Positions 1 to 9,837 of a DNA stretch of 64,000 nucleotides are shown one piece after another. The translations under genes were made by a program, and so were the position numbers. The stretch covers positions 1,724,001 to 1,788,000 of the forward strand of contig NZ_AP022842.1 of the NCBI RefSeq assembly GCF_011398925.1. Direction: 5' to 3'. Origin of the DNA: Bacillus sp. KH172YL63. Its GTDB lineage: Bacteria; Bacillota; Bacilli; Bacillales; Bacillaceae_B. The stretch's first letter is position 1. Each line of letters starts with the position of its first letter. Below the pieces are notes generated by a model. The model did no database searches. It saw only the letters and a list, made by a program, of their open reading frames with translations, and was not told the origin of the DNA.

Positions 1-104
1 ACGTTACATCAATCATAAAGGGGGAAGGGAAATCTCTATAAGCGGACTTCCTATTGGAGCGTCTCAACAGCTTCAAACAGACATTAAGCGCCAGTGCTAC
101 AAAG
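1..104. other. Unresolved edge of window; possible tail of an upstream gene
   Basis: The window opens inside unidentified sequence. One forward frame from base 3 ends at a stop at 39-41; another from base 2 runs to a stop at 131-133, but it would pass through the 5' arm of the terminator that follows. Neither tail (at most 43 residues) is recognisable. The terminator at 105-150 shows that a forward transcript ends here. Confidence 0.3.
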
Positions 105-150
105 AAATCCGAACGGCTATGTTTATCCAATAACCCGTTCGGTTTTTTTA
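105..150 (+). terminator. Rho-independent terminator with ATCCGAACG-type stem
   Basis: AAATCCGAACGG pairs with CCGTTCGG across a loop of about 20 bases and is followed by seven T. It is the first of about nine hairpins in the window built on the same outer stem sequence. Confidence 0.8.
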
Positions 151-271
151 TTGGCAAAAACCTCTTTGTCCGGGGGAATATTATGTGGTGAATAAATGCA
201 TTCCCCTGTACAGGAATGGGTGTCTTATCTATTCATATACATGAAGAAGGACGTATTACAGGGGGGAGAGC

Positions 272-781
272 ATGGGAAAAAAGCCGTCGGTGTATGTGAT
301 CAATCCTGCATTTCAAAGCGAAAAGGGCAGACTGTTTGCCGGTACTTCCGGGGTGTTAAAGACGAGTGCCAGCAAACAGGCATGGGCGCAACTTGTCAAT
401 CCGGAAGACTCCAAAGTGAATTTATATGTTTCTTTTTTTGCATTAACGAATTTCTCTATCAAATTGGTAAAGGCCGATTTTGTTGTCAATGCCATTCCAC
501 CCGGCACCCCCATAGAATCATCAGAAGTGAGCGTGTTGAAATTAGGCTCTGACGTTCAGCCTGTTGGCAGGATCTATTATCATCCGTCAGTGTCAGGGGC
601 CTTCACCGGAGGGAAAATCGTCGGGACCAGGGCAATGACGCCATTAACGACGATCCCCGGATTCCGGGTGGATGGCCGGTTGATCATTGAACCAGGTACC
701 AACGCCATGTTTTTTGTGTACAGTGAATCCTACGCTGAATCCCAAATAGAATTCGAATGGTTCGAGAGCGATCATCTTTAG
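272..781 (+). CDS. DUF6143-like protein
   Basis: A 169-residue soluble protein with no signal peptide or membrane segment. A strong ribosome binding site (AGGGGGGAG, about 259-266) sits just upstream of the ATG. The composition is rich in beta-prone stretches (residues 45-75 and 100-165), which suggests an all-beta fold. I recognise it as similar to the DUF6143 proteins of Bacillus, whose role is unknown; that assignment is from memory of the family and moderately sure. It stands alone, between the terminator at 105-150 and a bidirectional hairpin at 800-838. Confidence 0.7.
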   Translation: MGKKPSVYVINPAFQSEKGRLFAGTSGVLKTSASKQAWAQLVNPEDSKVNLYVSFFALTNFSIKLVKADFVVNAIPPGTPIESSEVSVLKLGSDVQPVGRIYYHPSVSGAFTGGKIVGTRAMTPLTTIPGFRVDGRLIIEPGTNAMFFVYSESYAESQIEFEWFESDHL

Positions 782-799
782 CAACGTGAACAATGCCCT

Positions 800-838
800 C
801 AGTAAAAAACAGCTCCTTTTGGGGCTCTCTTTTACTGT
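800..838. terminator. Bidirectional terminator
   Basis: CAGTAAAA...AGCTCC pairs with GGGGCT...TTTTACTG around a TTTT loop. It lies between the convergent genes ending at 781 and 855, with A and T tracts on both sides, so it can serve both. Confidence 0.75.
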
Positions 839-854
839 ACATATAATCAAGGAT

Positions 855-1406
855 TCAATGACCTAAAGGAATATCAATATATTTTTCGTACTTTTGTTTA
901 TCAAGGTTCAATACGTAGACCCTGATAAAATTCACTTCAAACTCGGGGTAGGGTGCCAAATCCAATGGAGCTGCATTTTCCATTTCTTTTAATTGCTGGT
1001 GAGAAAGTCCATCCGTGATGTTTCGTCCATAGTGTTCTTTCCCAAGAGTTAAATGAGGGACAAAGTCGTTTCCTTCAAAATATTGTTGTATTTCTTCTTC
1101 TGTAGGTGAGATTGCCTGTACAATTTTCTGATGCAATCTGTGCAGATTATTTGAATTTACACTTAAGTATAAGATGGTATCCCCAAAGTATTTCGGTTCC
1201 TCCAGGGAGGCAGGAAAGGGTGTGAAGCCTTCACATACACGCTGAACCGCTTCCATCCACTTTTCATCGGGCGTAAGCCCTCCTTGTGCCTTTAACGTAA
1301 TGTGAGGTTCTACACCTGGTTTGGCTATCCATTTTCCTTGAAATTGTTCAATCCGTTCTAAGTATTCTGGGGGTGGGACAATTCCGATAAAATAATCTTT
1401 CTCCAC
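855..1406 (-). CDS. 2'-5' RNA ligase family / 2H phosphoesterase (YjcG-like)
   Basis: 183 residues carrying the two HxTL motifs of the 2H phosphoesterase superfamily: H35-I-T-L and H118-L-T-L. In this superfamily the two histidines act together on 2',3'-cyclic phosphate or related bonds. The length matches the bacterial YjcG-like subgroup. The start is a GTG preceded by GGAGGAG at good spacing. It is cytosolic, with no membrane segment. The substrate cannot be told from sequence. It is a single gene, convergent with the DUF6143-like gene. Confidence 0.85.
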   Translation of the reverse strand: MEKDYFIGIVPPPEYLERIEQFQGKWIAKPGVEPHITLKAQGGLTPDEKWMEAVQRVCEGFTPFPASLEEPKYFGDTILYLSVNSNNLHRLHQKIVQAISPTEEEIQQYFEGNDFVPHLTLGKEHYGRNITDGLSHQQLKEMENAAPLDLAPYPEFEVNFIRVYVLNLDKQKYEKYIDIPLGH

Positions 1407-1692
1407 TTTGTTCTCCTCCTCTTATTCCATTAATGTACATTTATTGAATTTTCACCCTTCATTTCATCCTCTAGTAACAGTATCCTAAAATCATGAAAAT
1501 AAAAACCATTTATTTATAATATTTGTAATATTTAAACTTTGGCGAAATCTACAACTATTTCTTTACCAACGGTTTATGCCCATGATAAGATACTTTTTGC
1601 CGGCTTATGATAGGTAAAGTAAGCGATTTCGCAATGAGGCCGCTTGCCTTGATACATGTAAAGGAAATGGACACTGAGAGGAGAAAACAACG

Positions 1693-2208
1693 ATGAAAAA
1701 ATTATGGTTATTAGGACTGGGATTATCTTTGGTATTGGCAGGATGTTCTGATTCAGGATCTGACAAAGAGGCCAGTGACAATGCTTCAGTAAATGAAAAT
1801 CTTGCAGGGGACTTGATGGATTACTATTTGAATCTGACAACGACCGTCAATGGTGTTGATATCGAGCTGAATGGCTACGAAGAAGCGATGGCCGGAGAAG
1901 AACCACCTGCAGGTGAGGAATTGGCTGAACTGAAAGCATCAGCAGCTGCCTCGGCAACGGCTTCTGCGGAAGCAGTTGAAGAGATTGATATTCCGAAAGA
2001 CCTTGGAGAGCAAAAGGAAGCTGTTGAAAACTTTAAACAGACACTTTCTGAATCCTATACGATGAAAGCTGAAGCACTTTCTAAAGAAGGCGAAGCAGAT
2101 TTGTCAGCCGCAGAAGAAAAAATGAATGAAGCTGAAAATCAAATCAAAGCAATTCTTGAAGATGCTGGATTAGTAAGCTCAAGCTTGATCAGCGACCTAA
2201 ACGGATAA
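1693..2208 (+). CDS. Putative lipoprotein of unknown function
   Basis: 171 residues beginning with a lipoprotein signal peptide: two lysines, a hydrophobic stretch and the lipobox LAGC with the lipidated cysteine at residue 18. The mature part is acidic and helical, with Ala/Glu-rich stretches (about residues 75-165) that look like a coiled or helical bundle, probably on the outer face of the membrane. GAGAGGAG precedes the ATG. It is a single gene ending in a clear terminator at 2217-2253. I do not recognise the family. Confidence 0.8.
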   Translation: MKKLWLLGLGLSLVLAGCSDSGSDKEASDNASVNENLAGDLMDYYLNLTTTVNGVDIELNGYEEAMAGEEPPAGEELAELKASAAASATASAEAVEEIDIPKDLGEQKEAVENFKQTLSESYTMKAEALSKEGEADLSAAEEKMNEAENQIKAILEDAGLVSSSLISDLNG

Positions 2209-2216
2209 TTCGAATG

Positions 2217-2253
2217 AAAAGCAAATCCTTCTTTACGACGGATTTGCTTTTTT
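2217..2253 (+). terminator. Rho-independent terminator
   Basis: AAAAGCAAATCC pairs with GGATTTGCTTTTTT around an 11-base loop, just after the lipoprotein gene. Confidence 0.9.
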
Positions 2254-2312
2254 AATAGAAGTATCCTTTTTCCTTTTCTTTTCCTATATAAAGGGTGAGA
2301 GGGGGGGAGAGG

Positions 2313-2450
2313 ATGGAGTCCATCATATCGATTGTTTCGGAAGTGGGCTTTCCGATTGTGGTCACGATGTATCTGCTATATCGGATCGAAACGAAGCTTG
2401 ATGCCGTTATCACATCGATTCAAGCACTTCCGCAGAAGCTGAGGGAATAA
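2313..2450 (+). CDS. yvrJ: YvrJ family small membrane protein
   Basis: A 45-residue protein too short for most gene finders: one N-terminal hydrophobic segment (about residues 4-23) followed by an amphipathic helix with a TKLDAV stretch. This pattern, V-x-x-x-GFP-(I/V)-V-x-x-YLLYR-(I/M)-E-x-K-L, is that of the Bacillus YvrJ family. A very strong ribosome binding site (GGGGGGAGAGG) lies directly upstream. The role of the family is unknown. It is followed by a long-stemmed terminator at 2476-2537. Confidence 0.8.
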   Translation: MESIISIVSEVGFPIVVTMYLLYRIETKLDAVITSIQALPQKLRE

Positions 2451-2475
2451 CCGAAGAGGCCGTGTATAGGCAATG

Positions 2476-2537
2476 GGAAATCCGAATGATGATTCGACAT
2501 TCTGTAGTGAAGGTCGCATCATCATTCGGATTCTTTG
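2476..2537 (+). terminator. Terminator hairpin, ATCCGAATGATGAT stem
   Basis: AATCCGAATGATGAT pairs perfectly with ATCATCATTCGGATT and is followed by a T-rich tract. It is a variant of the recurring ATCCGAA stem. Confidence 0.8.
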
Positions 2538-2744
2538 TTTTCATACAGCTGGCGTATAGCTTTTGTAGTGGAAACCTGGCATAAGGGGGACTCTTCGCCG
2601 GGAGAAAGTGCCTGCCCGGAAATCAAATGCGTTCGAAGTAGTTTGTGAGTTTCCTTCACATTGCATGACTTTTCCTTATACGTGGATCTTGCCAGTTTGA
2701 TATAATCTTGAGAGAGAGTGTTGAGATCGGAGGAGAGGTTCACA

Positions 2745-3890
2745 ATGAAATTTATACATACCGCAGATTGGCACCTTGGCAAACTGGTGCACGGAATTTA
2801 TATGACAGAAGAACAGCGCTACATACTGGAGGAGTTTATCAACCTTGTGAAAGAGGAAGCACCGGATGCAGTCATTATTGCAGGCGATCTTTATGATCGG
2901 TCGGTTCCCCCGACAGAAGCGGTGGAGCTTTTGGATGAAGTTCTGTTCCGCATCAATGTGGAATTGAACACACCGATCGTGGCGGTGTCAGGCAATCATG
3001 ATAGTGCCGAGCGTTTATCCTTTGGATCATCATGGTACAAGCACAGTCAATTTTACCTGAAAGGGAAGATTACAAAGGATTTCACACCGGTCAAGATCAA
3101 AGGAGTGAATTTTCACTGCGTCCCTTATGCTGAACCGGGGACAGTCAGACAGGTTCTGGAAGAAGAAGGGGTATCCAGCCATCACGGGGCAATGGAAGCC
3201 ATTGTAAAAAGAATCGAAGAGAATATGAACCCTAATGAACCACATGTGTTTGTCGGTCATGCTTTCGTCCTCGGAGGCAAGACGTCAGATTCAGAAAGGA
3301 CGCTTTCGGTAGGTGGATCAGGATGTGTGGGGGCAGAGGTGTTCGAGCCTTTCCATTATACTGCGCTCGGTCATCTTCATAGTCCGGATGCGATTAAGCA
3401 CGATAAGATCAGATATTCAGGATCTTTATTAAAGTACTCCTTTTCGGAAGCGAAGCAGCGGAAATCCGTCACCATTGTTGAGATGGAAGACGACGGTTCC
3501 TTCCAACTGAGGGAGAAAGTACTCCAGCCAAAGAGGGATATGAGAGAGGTAGAAGGGTTCATGGAGGAATTGCTTGACCCTCTGTTCTACCAAACGCAAA
3601 GTGTTCATGATTATTTGAAAATCACCCTTCATGATCAAGGTACCTTGATTGATCCCATCAATCAGCTCCGTCAGGTTTATCCGAATGTTCTTCACCTTGA
3701 ACGGAAACTCGATCTTGTTGATGCGAAAAAGAAGCACACATTCCAGGTGTTGGAGGATAAGAAGAAATCGGAAATAGATTTGTTTATGGAGTTTTACCAA
3801 GACATGACAACGAGTGAGTTTACTGAAGATAAAAAGGAAATGGTTGAAACAGTGATTGAAAAAGCAAGGAAGGAGGTCGATCCCGCATGA
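2745..3890 (+). CDS. sbcD: Exonuclease SbcCD subunit D
   Basis: 381 residues. This is the Mn-dependent nuclease subunit that pairs with SbcC to cut hairpins and blocked DNA ends (bacterial Mre11). Phosphoesterase motifs are clear: HTADWHLGK at the N-terminus, GDLYDR, then GNHD, and GHxH as ALGHLHSPD. I chose ATG 2745 because GGAGGAG at 2729-2735 is well spaced for it; a GTG 27 bases upstream is in frame but has no ribosome site. Its last four bases (ATGA) overlap the sbcC start, so the two subunits are translationally coupled. Confidence 0.96.
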   Translation: MKFIHTADWHLGKLVHGIYMTEEQRYILEEFINLVKEEAPDAVIIAGDLYDRSVPPTEAVELLDEVLFRINVELNTPIVAVSGNHDSAERLSFGSSWYKHSQFYLKGKITKDFTPVKIKGVNFHCVPYAEPGTVRQVLEEEGVSSHHGAMEAIVKRIEENMNPNEPHVFVGHAFVLGGKTSDSERTLSVGGSGCVGAEVFEPFHYTALGHLHSPDAIKHDKIRYSGSLLKYSFSEAKQRKSVTIVEMEDDGSFQLREKVLQPKRDMREVEGFMEELLDPLFYQTQSVHDYLKITLHDQGTLIDPINQLRQVYPNVLHLERKLDLVDAKKKHTFQVLEDKKKSEIDLFMEFYQDMTTSEFTEDKKEMVETVIEKARKEVDPA

Positions 3891-6800
3891 AACCACTTCA
3901 ACTCATTATGCAGGCGTTCGGTCCATATGCAGGCAGGGAAACGATTGATTTCCGGGCGTTGGGAAATCGGACCATGTTCGTCATATCCGGAAAAACCGGA
4001 TCAGGAAAGACAACGATTTTTGACGGGATTTCATATGCCATTTATGGGAAGGCGAGCGGAGAGGACCGCACACCGACCGAATTGAGAAGTCAATTTGCAA
4101 ACGATGAAGATATAACGGAGGTTGAACTTCTTTTCAGTCTAAGGGGAAAAACATACCGAATCTGGCGCTCACCTCAACAGGATAAGAAGAAGGCCAGGGG
4201 CGAAGGATATACCACGATCAATGCTAGAAGTGAACTTTATGTATTCGATGAAGACGGAAAAGAACAGCTCCTTGCAGCAAACGTCAGGGATGTAGATGAG
4301 AAAATCAAAGGTCTGATCCAATTGGATGCCAATCAGTTCAGACAAATCCTGATGATTCCTCAAGGTGAATTCCGAAAACTGCTCACATCTGACAGTAAGG
4401 ATAAAGAGCTCATTCTACAGAGGTTATTCCATACTGAAATTTACAGGAGCATTCAAGAAAAGTTAAAAGCAGAAGCAGACGACTTGAAAAAAGCAGTGGA
4501 AACCTCCATGGAGGAAAGGACGAGGGAGTTAGTAAGAATCCATGCGGAAGGACATGAAGAGCTGCGGGATTTGCTGTTGCAAAATCCATTGAATGATCAT
4601 CTGATCCTCCAATTGCTTCCGGCTCATATTGAAGATATGGAAAAGAGTGAAAAAGACCTTCAATCCCGATATGAAAAAGTCCAGTCGAAAAGAGACCAGC
4701 TTCAAAAAGAACTTGCCGAAGCAAACCGATTGGCTGAGCTCTTTGAACAGCAGGAAAAGCTGTCGAAACAAAAACAAAGCTTAGAGGAAAAGAAACCGGA
4801 AATTGAAACAATTGAAAAAGAGATCCTGCTCGCCCAGCGGGCATCGGTGCTCGTACAGCAGGACGAATATTGCCATAAATTGAATCGAAACCTGAATGAA
4901 TTGAATGGTCAATTGAAAACACTGATGAAAGAAAAGGAAGAGCTTTCACAAACACTCCTTGCAGCCGAAGAACGATTCAAAGAGGAAAGAGAAAAAGAAT
5001 CGCTGCGAAATGAAGTGGCAAAAAAAGTAACGCAGCTTGAAACAATGGAAAAGGATATCTTTTCTTTAGATTCCTTGTCAAAAGAGACCGGTGAACTAAA
5101 AAGTAAACACGAAAGGCAGCAAGGGATCGTAAAGAAACAAACAGAACAGATTGCATTTTTACAAAAAGGCATCAAAGAGAGGGAATACACCATAGAAAAA
5201 GGTGAAAATGCCCAGAATATTGTCTTCCAACTGGATAAAAAGTTGCAGGAGCACCAATATCTTCTGGAACTGCTCAGTGAAATGAAGACATTGGATCTGG
5301 AGGTTAGAAGGCAGCAAAACACCACGGAACAGGTGAAAGAACAACATAAGAAGATTCAAGAGCAGGTCCAGGATGCATCAGAAACACTGGATTACTTAGA
5401 GGGGAAATGGAAATCGGCACAAGCAGCCATTCTGGCAAAGAGCCTGAAGCAAGGGGATCCATGTCCGGTCTGCGGGTCGGAGCATCACCCTCATGCGGCA
5501 AGTGATACAGTCTCTTTACCGTCTGAAGAAGACCTTAAAGTGGCAAAGACCAAACTTCAGGAACTGGAAAAGGACGAAAAGCAGTGGAGCTTAAGGAACG
5601 CTCAGGAAGAGCTCAAACTTCAAAATGTCCAGGAACGGATAGACGGCATCACATTGAAGGTAAGGGAGAGAGAAGAAGGATTTGAACAAAGTGATTTCGA
5701 ATCTGCGCTTTCTCAAGTTAAGCTGGATATTGATGCATTAAAGAAAGATATGGCTGAAAAGCGGGACGAAGCAGAACAAGTGTTGAAAATGAGGGAAGAG
5801 GTTAAAAAAGGAAGAGAGAAGCTGGAAGAACTTGAAGTGTCAAAAGTGCAGGCACAAGAACTGCTGCACGATCTTCATGCATCATTTCTGACAAGTAGTA
5901 CTACCCTCGAAAAGGTGAAAGCATCCATTCCTGAAGAGCTGAGGACGATGAATGGGTTCAAAGAGGTTCTGTCAGAGACGAAGAGTAGGTTAGAAGCATT
6001 GAAGGCTTCGTTCGAACGTGCACAAAATGAGTATTATGAACTCAAGAATCAATTGAGTGTCAAGGAATCACAAGTGAAAGAGAATGAATCCAGGGTGATC
6101 CAGGTGGAAACAGAAATGAAGGAAGAGCGTGATCGTTTTGTTGCCCTTCTTTCCGATCAAGGATTCGCTCATTATAAAGCATTCCAGGAAGCAAGAATGT
6201 CTGAATCGGACATCATGCTGCTTCAAGAAAGAGTCAAACATTTCGGAGAAGAGCTCCGTTCGGTTTCCGACAGGCTATCTGATCTGTCACAACATCTAGA
6301 AGGAAAAGAGAGGCCGGAAGTAAACGGGATCCATGAGAAAATATCCGCAGTGGCTGAAGAAATGAGTACCGTAAATGATCAACTGAATGAAATCAAGACA
6401 AATCGGAAAGACAACTCGCTCATCCTTTCCAGGGTCACTGCCATCAACGAAGGAATAAAAGACCTTGAAAACAACTATCGAATGGTCGGCCATCTTGCAG
6501 AAGTCGCCCGGGGGCAAAATGCCAATCGGATTACATTCGAGCGATACGTACTTGCCTCTTTCCTTGAAGATATTCTCAGAGTCGCAAATGAGAGATTGAT
6601 TAAGATGACTTCTGGACGATATCAGCTCATCCGCAAAACAGACAGAAGTAAAGGGAACGTGCAAAGCGGATTGGAACTTCTTGTCTTTGATCAATATACT
6701 GGACAGGAAAGGCATGTCAAGACGCTGTCAGGCGGGGAGAGCTTCAAGGCTTCACTCGCATTGGCGCTTGGGCTTGCTGATGTTGTCCAACAGTATGCCG

Positions 6801-7021
6801 GAGGAGTCTCGCTTGAAACGATGTTCATCGATGAAGGGTTCGGAACACTAGATCCGGAATCGCTTGATCACGCAATCGAGGCATTGATGGATATACAGAG
6901 CAGCGGCCGGCTGGTAGGGTTGATTTCCCACGTGCCGGAGCTGAAAGAAAGAATAGATGTCCGTCTAGAAGTTATCTCTTCACAACGGGGCAGTTCGACT
7001 GAGTTTCAATTCATGGCTTAA
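3887..7021 (+). CDS. sbcC: Exonuclease SbcCD subunit C
   Basis: 1044 residues. This is the SMC-like ATPase partner of SbcD (bacterial Rad50), which bridges DNA ends and powers nuclease access. The Walker A motif GKTGSGKTT is near residue 37. Two long coiled coils (about 180-500 and 560-880) flank a zinc hook CPVC at residues 526-529. The ABC signature LSGGES is near 947 and the Walker B FIDEGFGTLD near 980. The length is normal for the Bacillus family. Overlap with sbcD and a perfect-stemmed terminator at 7041-7093 define a two-gene operon. Confidence 0.97.
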   Translation: MKPLQLIMQAFGPYAGRETIDFRALGNRTMFVISGKTGSGKTTIFDGISYAIYGKASGEDRTPTELRSQFANDEDITEVELLFSLRGKTYRIWRSPQQDKKKARGEGYTTINARSELYVFDEDGKEQLLAANVRDVDEKIKGLIQLDANQFRQILMIPQGEFRKLLTSDSKDKELILQRLFHTEIYRSIQEKLKAEADDLKKAVETSMEERTRELVRIHAEGHEELRDLLLQNPLNDHLILQLLPAHIEDMEKSEKDLQSRYEKVQSKRDQLQKELAEANRLAELFEQQEKLSKQKQSLEEKKPEIETIEKEILLAQRASVLVQQDEYCHKLNRNLNELNGQLKTLMKEKEELSQTLLAAEERFKEEREKESLRNEVAKKVTQLETMEKDIFSLDSLSKETGELKSKHERQQGIVKKQTEQIAFLQKGIKEREYTIEKGENAQNIVFQLDKKLQEHQYLLELLSEMKTLDLEVRRQQNTTEQVKEQHKKIQEQVQDASETLDYLEGKWKSAQAAILAKSLKQGDPCPVCGSEHHPHAASDTVSLPSEEDLKVAKTKLQELEKDEKQWSLRNAQEELKLQNVQERIDGITLKVREREEGFEQSDFESALSQVKLDIDALKKDMAEKRDEAEQVLKMREEVKKGREKLEELEVSKVQAQELLHDLHASFLTSSTTLEKVKASIPEELRTMNGFKEVLSETKSRLEALKASFERAQNEYYELKNQLSVKESQVKENESRVIQVETEMKEERDRFVALLSDQGFAHYKAFQEARMSESDIMLLQERVKHFGEELRSVSDRLSDLSQHLEGKERPEVNGIHEKISAVAEEMSTVNDQLNEIKTNRKDNSLILSRVTAINEGIKDLENNYRMVGHLAEVARGQNANRITFERYVLASFLEDILRVANERLIKMTSGRYQLIRKTDRSKGNVQSGLELLVFDQYTGQERHVKTLSGGESFKASLALALGLADVVQQYAGGVSLETMFIDEGFGTLDPESLDHAIEALMDIQSSGRLVGLISHVPELKERIDVRLEVISSQRGSSTEFQFMA

Positions 7022-7040
7022 AAACATGTGTCGTAATCAC

Positions 7041-7093
7041 AAACCGAACGAATTCGAAATCATTCAGTGGATTCGAATTCGTTCGGTTTTTTG
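7041..7093 (+). terminator. Strong terminator, ACCGAACGAATTCGAA stem
   Basis: A perfect stem of about 17 bp (AAACCGAACGAATTCGA with its complement) closed by a 14-base loop and followed by six T. It ends the sbcDC operon. The outer stem again reads CCGAACG/CGTTCGG. Confidence 0.92.
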
Positions 7094-7286
7094 ATATGAA
7101 ATTAGAGGTTGTTGGATCCTATCCCATACACTGATCAGGGGTGAAGCTCCTGTCTGTTGTAAGTTGATGAAATGGACTCAATCACAGTCAGGATTTGACC
7201 TGTTTTTGGAATGAGAATATGCAGGGGATAGATTAAATTGAACATGGAAATAATTAGAGTAATACGTTAAAAAGTGGAGAGTTCTT

Positions 7287-8369
7287 ATGAAGAGTATCCG
7301 ACCTATCTTAATTCCAAGGCAATTGTTATTATTGTTGATTCTTTCAACAGGTTTGTTAAATCACGTCATGCTGATACCGAGCATCCTTCGGGCAGCGGGA
7401 AGGGACGGATGGGTGAGCATATTGATTGCTTATCCGATTCTGATCGCTATGTCGTTATTGATATACTATATTGTTAAACATTCGTCCTCTGAGGGGTTCT
7501 TTCATCTCCTTCAGAGGAAGTGGCCTAGATGGGCAGTTCTTCTATTCTCTATCCCTGTCTGTTTATTTTTATTTTCAAGTGCATACATTACCTTCGTTGA
7601 TTTAATACTATGGCTGAGCGCCTATTTTTTAACAGATGTTCCTCCCTTCATCGTCACGGGAGGAATTTTCTTCATTTGCTTTTTGATTACATGGGCTGGT
7701 ATCAAGCATATGGCGATCGCAAGCGGCATTCTTTTACCTTTGGTCATGATCTTTGGTATTTTTATTGCGCTCACCAACACGAACTTGAAAGACCCCAGCC
7801 TATTGTTTCCGATATTCAGTGATGGGTATGCCCCGGCGATGAAAGGAAGTATCTATGTATTAAGTGGACTTCTCGAAATATACCTGATTGTCCTGATCCA
7901 ACCGTATAGCGAAGGGAAAATAAAGCTGCATCACATCATCGTCCTCGGCTTGATTTTCGCTGGGTTGATGCTTGGTCCTCTATCTGCCTCAATCATGGAA
8001 TTCGGGCCGGAGGAGTCTGTTTTTCTCCGATACCCAGCCTACGAACAGTGGAGGATACTATCAATAGGAGAATTCATCACCCATCTTGATTTCTTTGCCC
8101 TATACCAATGGTTAAGCGGAGCACTAATCAGAATCAGTCTGTTTATGTTTTTATTAGCGACCCTCCTCGTGAATAATAGGAGGTATGATTACCGTCAATC
8201 CTTAAAAATCCTCGTTCCATTATTTATTGTGTTTTTCTGTCTTGTACAAATCAATGTGGATACATATGAATTTTACCACTTCCTATTTAAAGTGTTTTTT
8301 CCGCTTACCGTAATCCTTTTTATTGTACAAACCATCATTTCTGCCATCATGATCCGATTTCTAAAGTAA
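7287..8369 (+). CDS. GerAB/YndE-type spore germination permease (B subunit)
   Basis: A 360-residue integral membrane protein with about ten transmembrane segments spread over the whole length, of the amino-acid-permease-like GerAB family. The B subunit binds the germinant in the inner membrane of the spore. The conserved N-terminal stretch (ILIPRQLLLLLILSTG...) is typical. GTGGAGAG precedes the ATG. It is the first gene of a cluster that continues, with gaps of a few bases, into GerA and GerC homologues. The B-A-C gene order is found in some Bacillus receptor operons. A forespore (sigma-G) promoter is expected in the 195 bases upstream, which hold no gene, but I cannot define it firmly. Confidence 0.92.
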   Translation: MKSIRPILIPRQLLLLLILSTGLLNHVMLIPSILRAAGRDGWVSILIAYPILIAMSLLIYYIVKHSSSEGFFHLLQRKWPRWAVLLFSIPVCLFLFSSAYITFVDLILWLSAYFLTDVPPFIVTGGIFFICFLITWAGIKHMAIASGILLPLVMIFGIFIALTNTNLKDPSLLFPIFSDGYAPAMKGSIYVLSGLLEIYLIVLIQPYSEGKIKLHHIIVLGLIFAGLMLGPLSASIMEFGPEESVFLRYPAYEQWRILSIGEFITHLDFFALYQWLSGALIRISLFMFLLATLLVNNRRYDYRQSLKILVPLFIVFFCLVQINVDTYEFYHFLFKVFFPLTVILFIVQTIISAIMIRFLK

Positions 8370-8381
8370 AGGGTGTACGCG

Positions 8382-9836
8382 ATGAAGAAAAAAATGAAAG
8401 AAGAGAATCGGGCTGAACAAGGAACGAACATACTTGATGAAATAAGGGACCTGTTTATTTCAAGTCATGATTTAATGATCAAGCCTCATTTTTTTGCTGA
8501 ACAAAAGATGACTCTCGTTTATTTTTATTCTTTGGTGGATTCTCATTATTTAGATCAATATATCCTCTCGAAGTTAGAGGACACAGATCATGAGCACTTT
8601 GTCAATAAAATGAAGAGTGTTTTTCAGGCGATCGATCTTTCCGGTCAATCGATGGAAGATGTCCAAAACTCGCTATTTTCAGGGTGTGTGCTTTTCTTTA
8701 TCGGTGAAAGAATCCTCTCCATCCATGCAGGGGATGTCCCGAAACGACTCCCGGAAGAGTCGGCCCTTGAAACGTCCATCCGGGGACCGAAAGATGGATT
8801 CGTTGAAGATCTGAATACCAATATTTCATTGATCAGAAGAAGATTAGCGACTCCTTCCCTTTGTGTGGAAAAGTATTGTGTAGGCACACGTTCCCATACA
8901 GAAATAGCTATCGTTTATCTGGAGGATGTCATCGATAAAAAGGTGTTGGAAGAGTTATACGCCAGGCTGTCTAAGGTCGATATTGATGTCATAACCGGTA
9001 ACCAACAGCTTGAGTCCCTGCTCGATGACAATCCATACTCAATCTTTACAAGTTTTGATTATACGGGAAGACCGGATTTTATCGTCGATTCCATAAACCA
9101 GGGAAGGTTTGCCTTGATTGTGGATGGATTCCCGACTGTTTCCATCGCACCGGTCAGCTTACTGTTGCAGACGAAATCACCAGAGGATGCGAGCATCAAT
9201 TATGTATATGTGTCAATGGAAAGGCTCATCCGGATGGTGGGCATTACCATCTCTGCATTCCTTCCCGGCTTATGGGTCGCTTTCTCTGCTTTTAATATCG
9301 AACAGATTCCTTATCTTCTCGTCGCCACGATTTCCATGTCTAGATTCGGTCTTCCATTATCCGCACCGGTCGAAATGTTCATCATCCTGTTCCTGTTTGA
9401 GTTCTTCAATGAAGCAGGTGTCAGGCTTCCCAGGGCAATTGGTCAAACAGTCTCCGTCTTGGGTGGCTTAATCGTCGGTGATGCGGCGATCCGTGCGGGA
9501 TTGACATCCCCGACGATGCTTGTAATTGGGGCCATCACCTATGTTTCTTCGTTTACTCTCGTCAATCAATCGTTGAAGCACGGTACGACGATTTTGAGGT
9601 TCCTTGTCCTGCTTGTCAGCACCTTCTTTGGTTTATTCGGTGTGGTGATGATGTTCATTTTATCTGTTATTTATTTATCTACCCTATCGTCATTTGGTGC
9701 CCCGTATCTGGGGACCGTCGCCCCGCTCAGCTGGTATGATACGCTCAGGTCTTTTTTCAGACTACCGATTCAACTGTATAAGAATCGGACGTCTTCGACA
9801 GCTCCTGAAGACGAAACGCGGAAAGGAAGGCCATAG
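8382..9836 (+). CDS. GerA family spore germination protein (A subunit)
   Basis: 484 residues. The A subunit of a GerA-type germinant receptor: a soluble N-terminal half (about 1-260) and a C-terminal half with four to five membrane helices (about 270-455). The family's conserved stretch around the first helix (YVSMERLIRMVG...FLPGLWVA) is present. I chose ATG 8382, with AAAGGGTG about 8 bases upstream; a GTG at 8373 is in frame but overlaps that site. It starts 12 bases after the permease gene and is separated from the C-subunit gene by a single base. Confidence 0.94.
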   Translation: MKKKMKEENRAEQGTNILDEIRDLFISSHDLMIKPHFFAEQKMTLVYFYSLVDSHYLDQYILSKLEDTDHEHFVNKMKSVFQAIDLSGQSMEDVQNSLFSGCVLFFIGERILSIHAGDVPKRLPEESALETSIRGPKDGFVEDLNTNISLIRRRLATPSLCVEKYCVGTRSHTEIAIVYLEDVIDKKVLEELYARLSKVDIDVITGNQQLESLLDDNPYSIFTSFDYTGRPDFIVDSINQGRFALIVDGFPTVSIAPVSLLLQTKSPEDASINYVYVSMERLIRMVGITISAFLPGLWVAFSAFNIEQIPYLLVATISMSRFGLPLSAPVEMFIILFLFEFFNEAGVRLPRAIGQTVSVLGGLIVGDAAIRAGLTSPTMLVIGAITYVSSFTLVNQSLKHGTTILRFLVLLVSTFFGLFGVVMMFILSVIYLSTLSSFGAPYLGTVAPLSWYDTLRSFFRLPIQLYKNRTSSTAPEDETRKGRP

Positions 9837-9837
9837 G

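Noticed and set aside
4410..5325. Several minus-strand frames of over 100 codons inside sbcC
   Set aside because: They are antisense shadows of a coiled-coil gene with strong codon bias; no start signals or domains.
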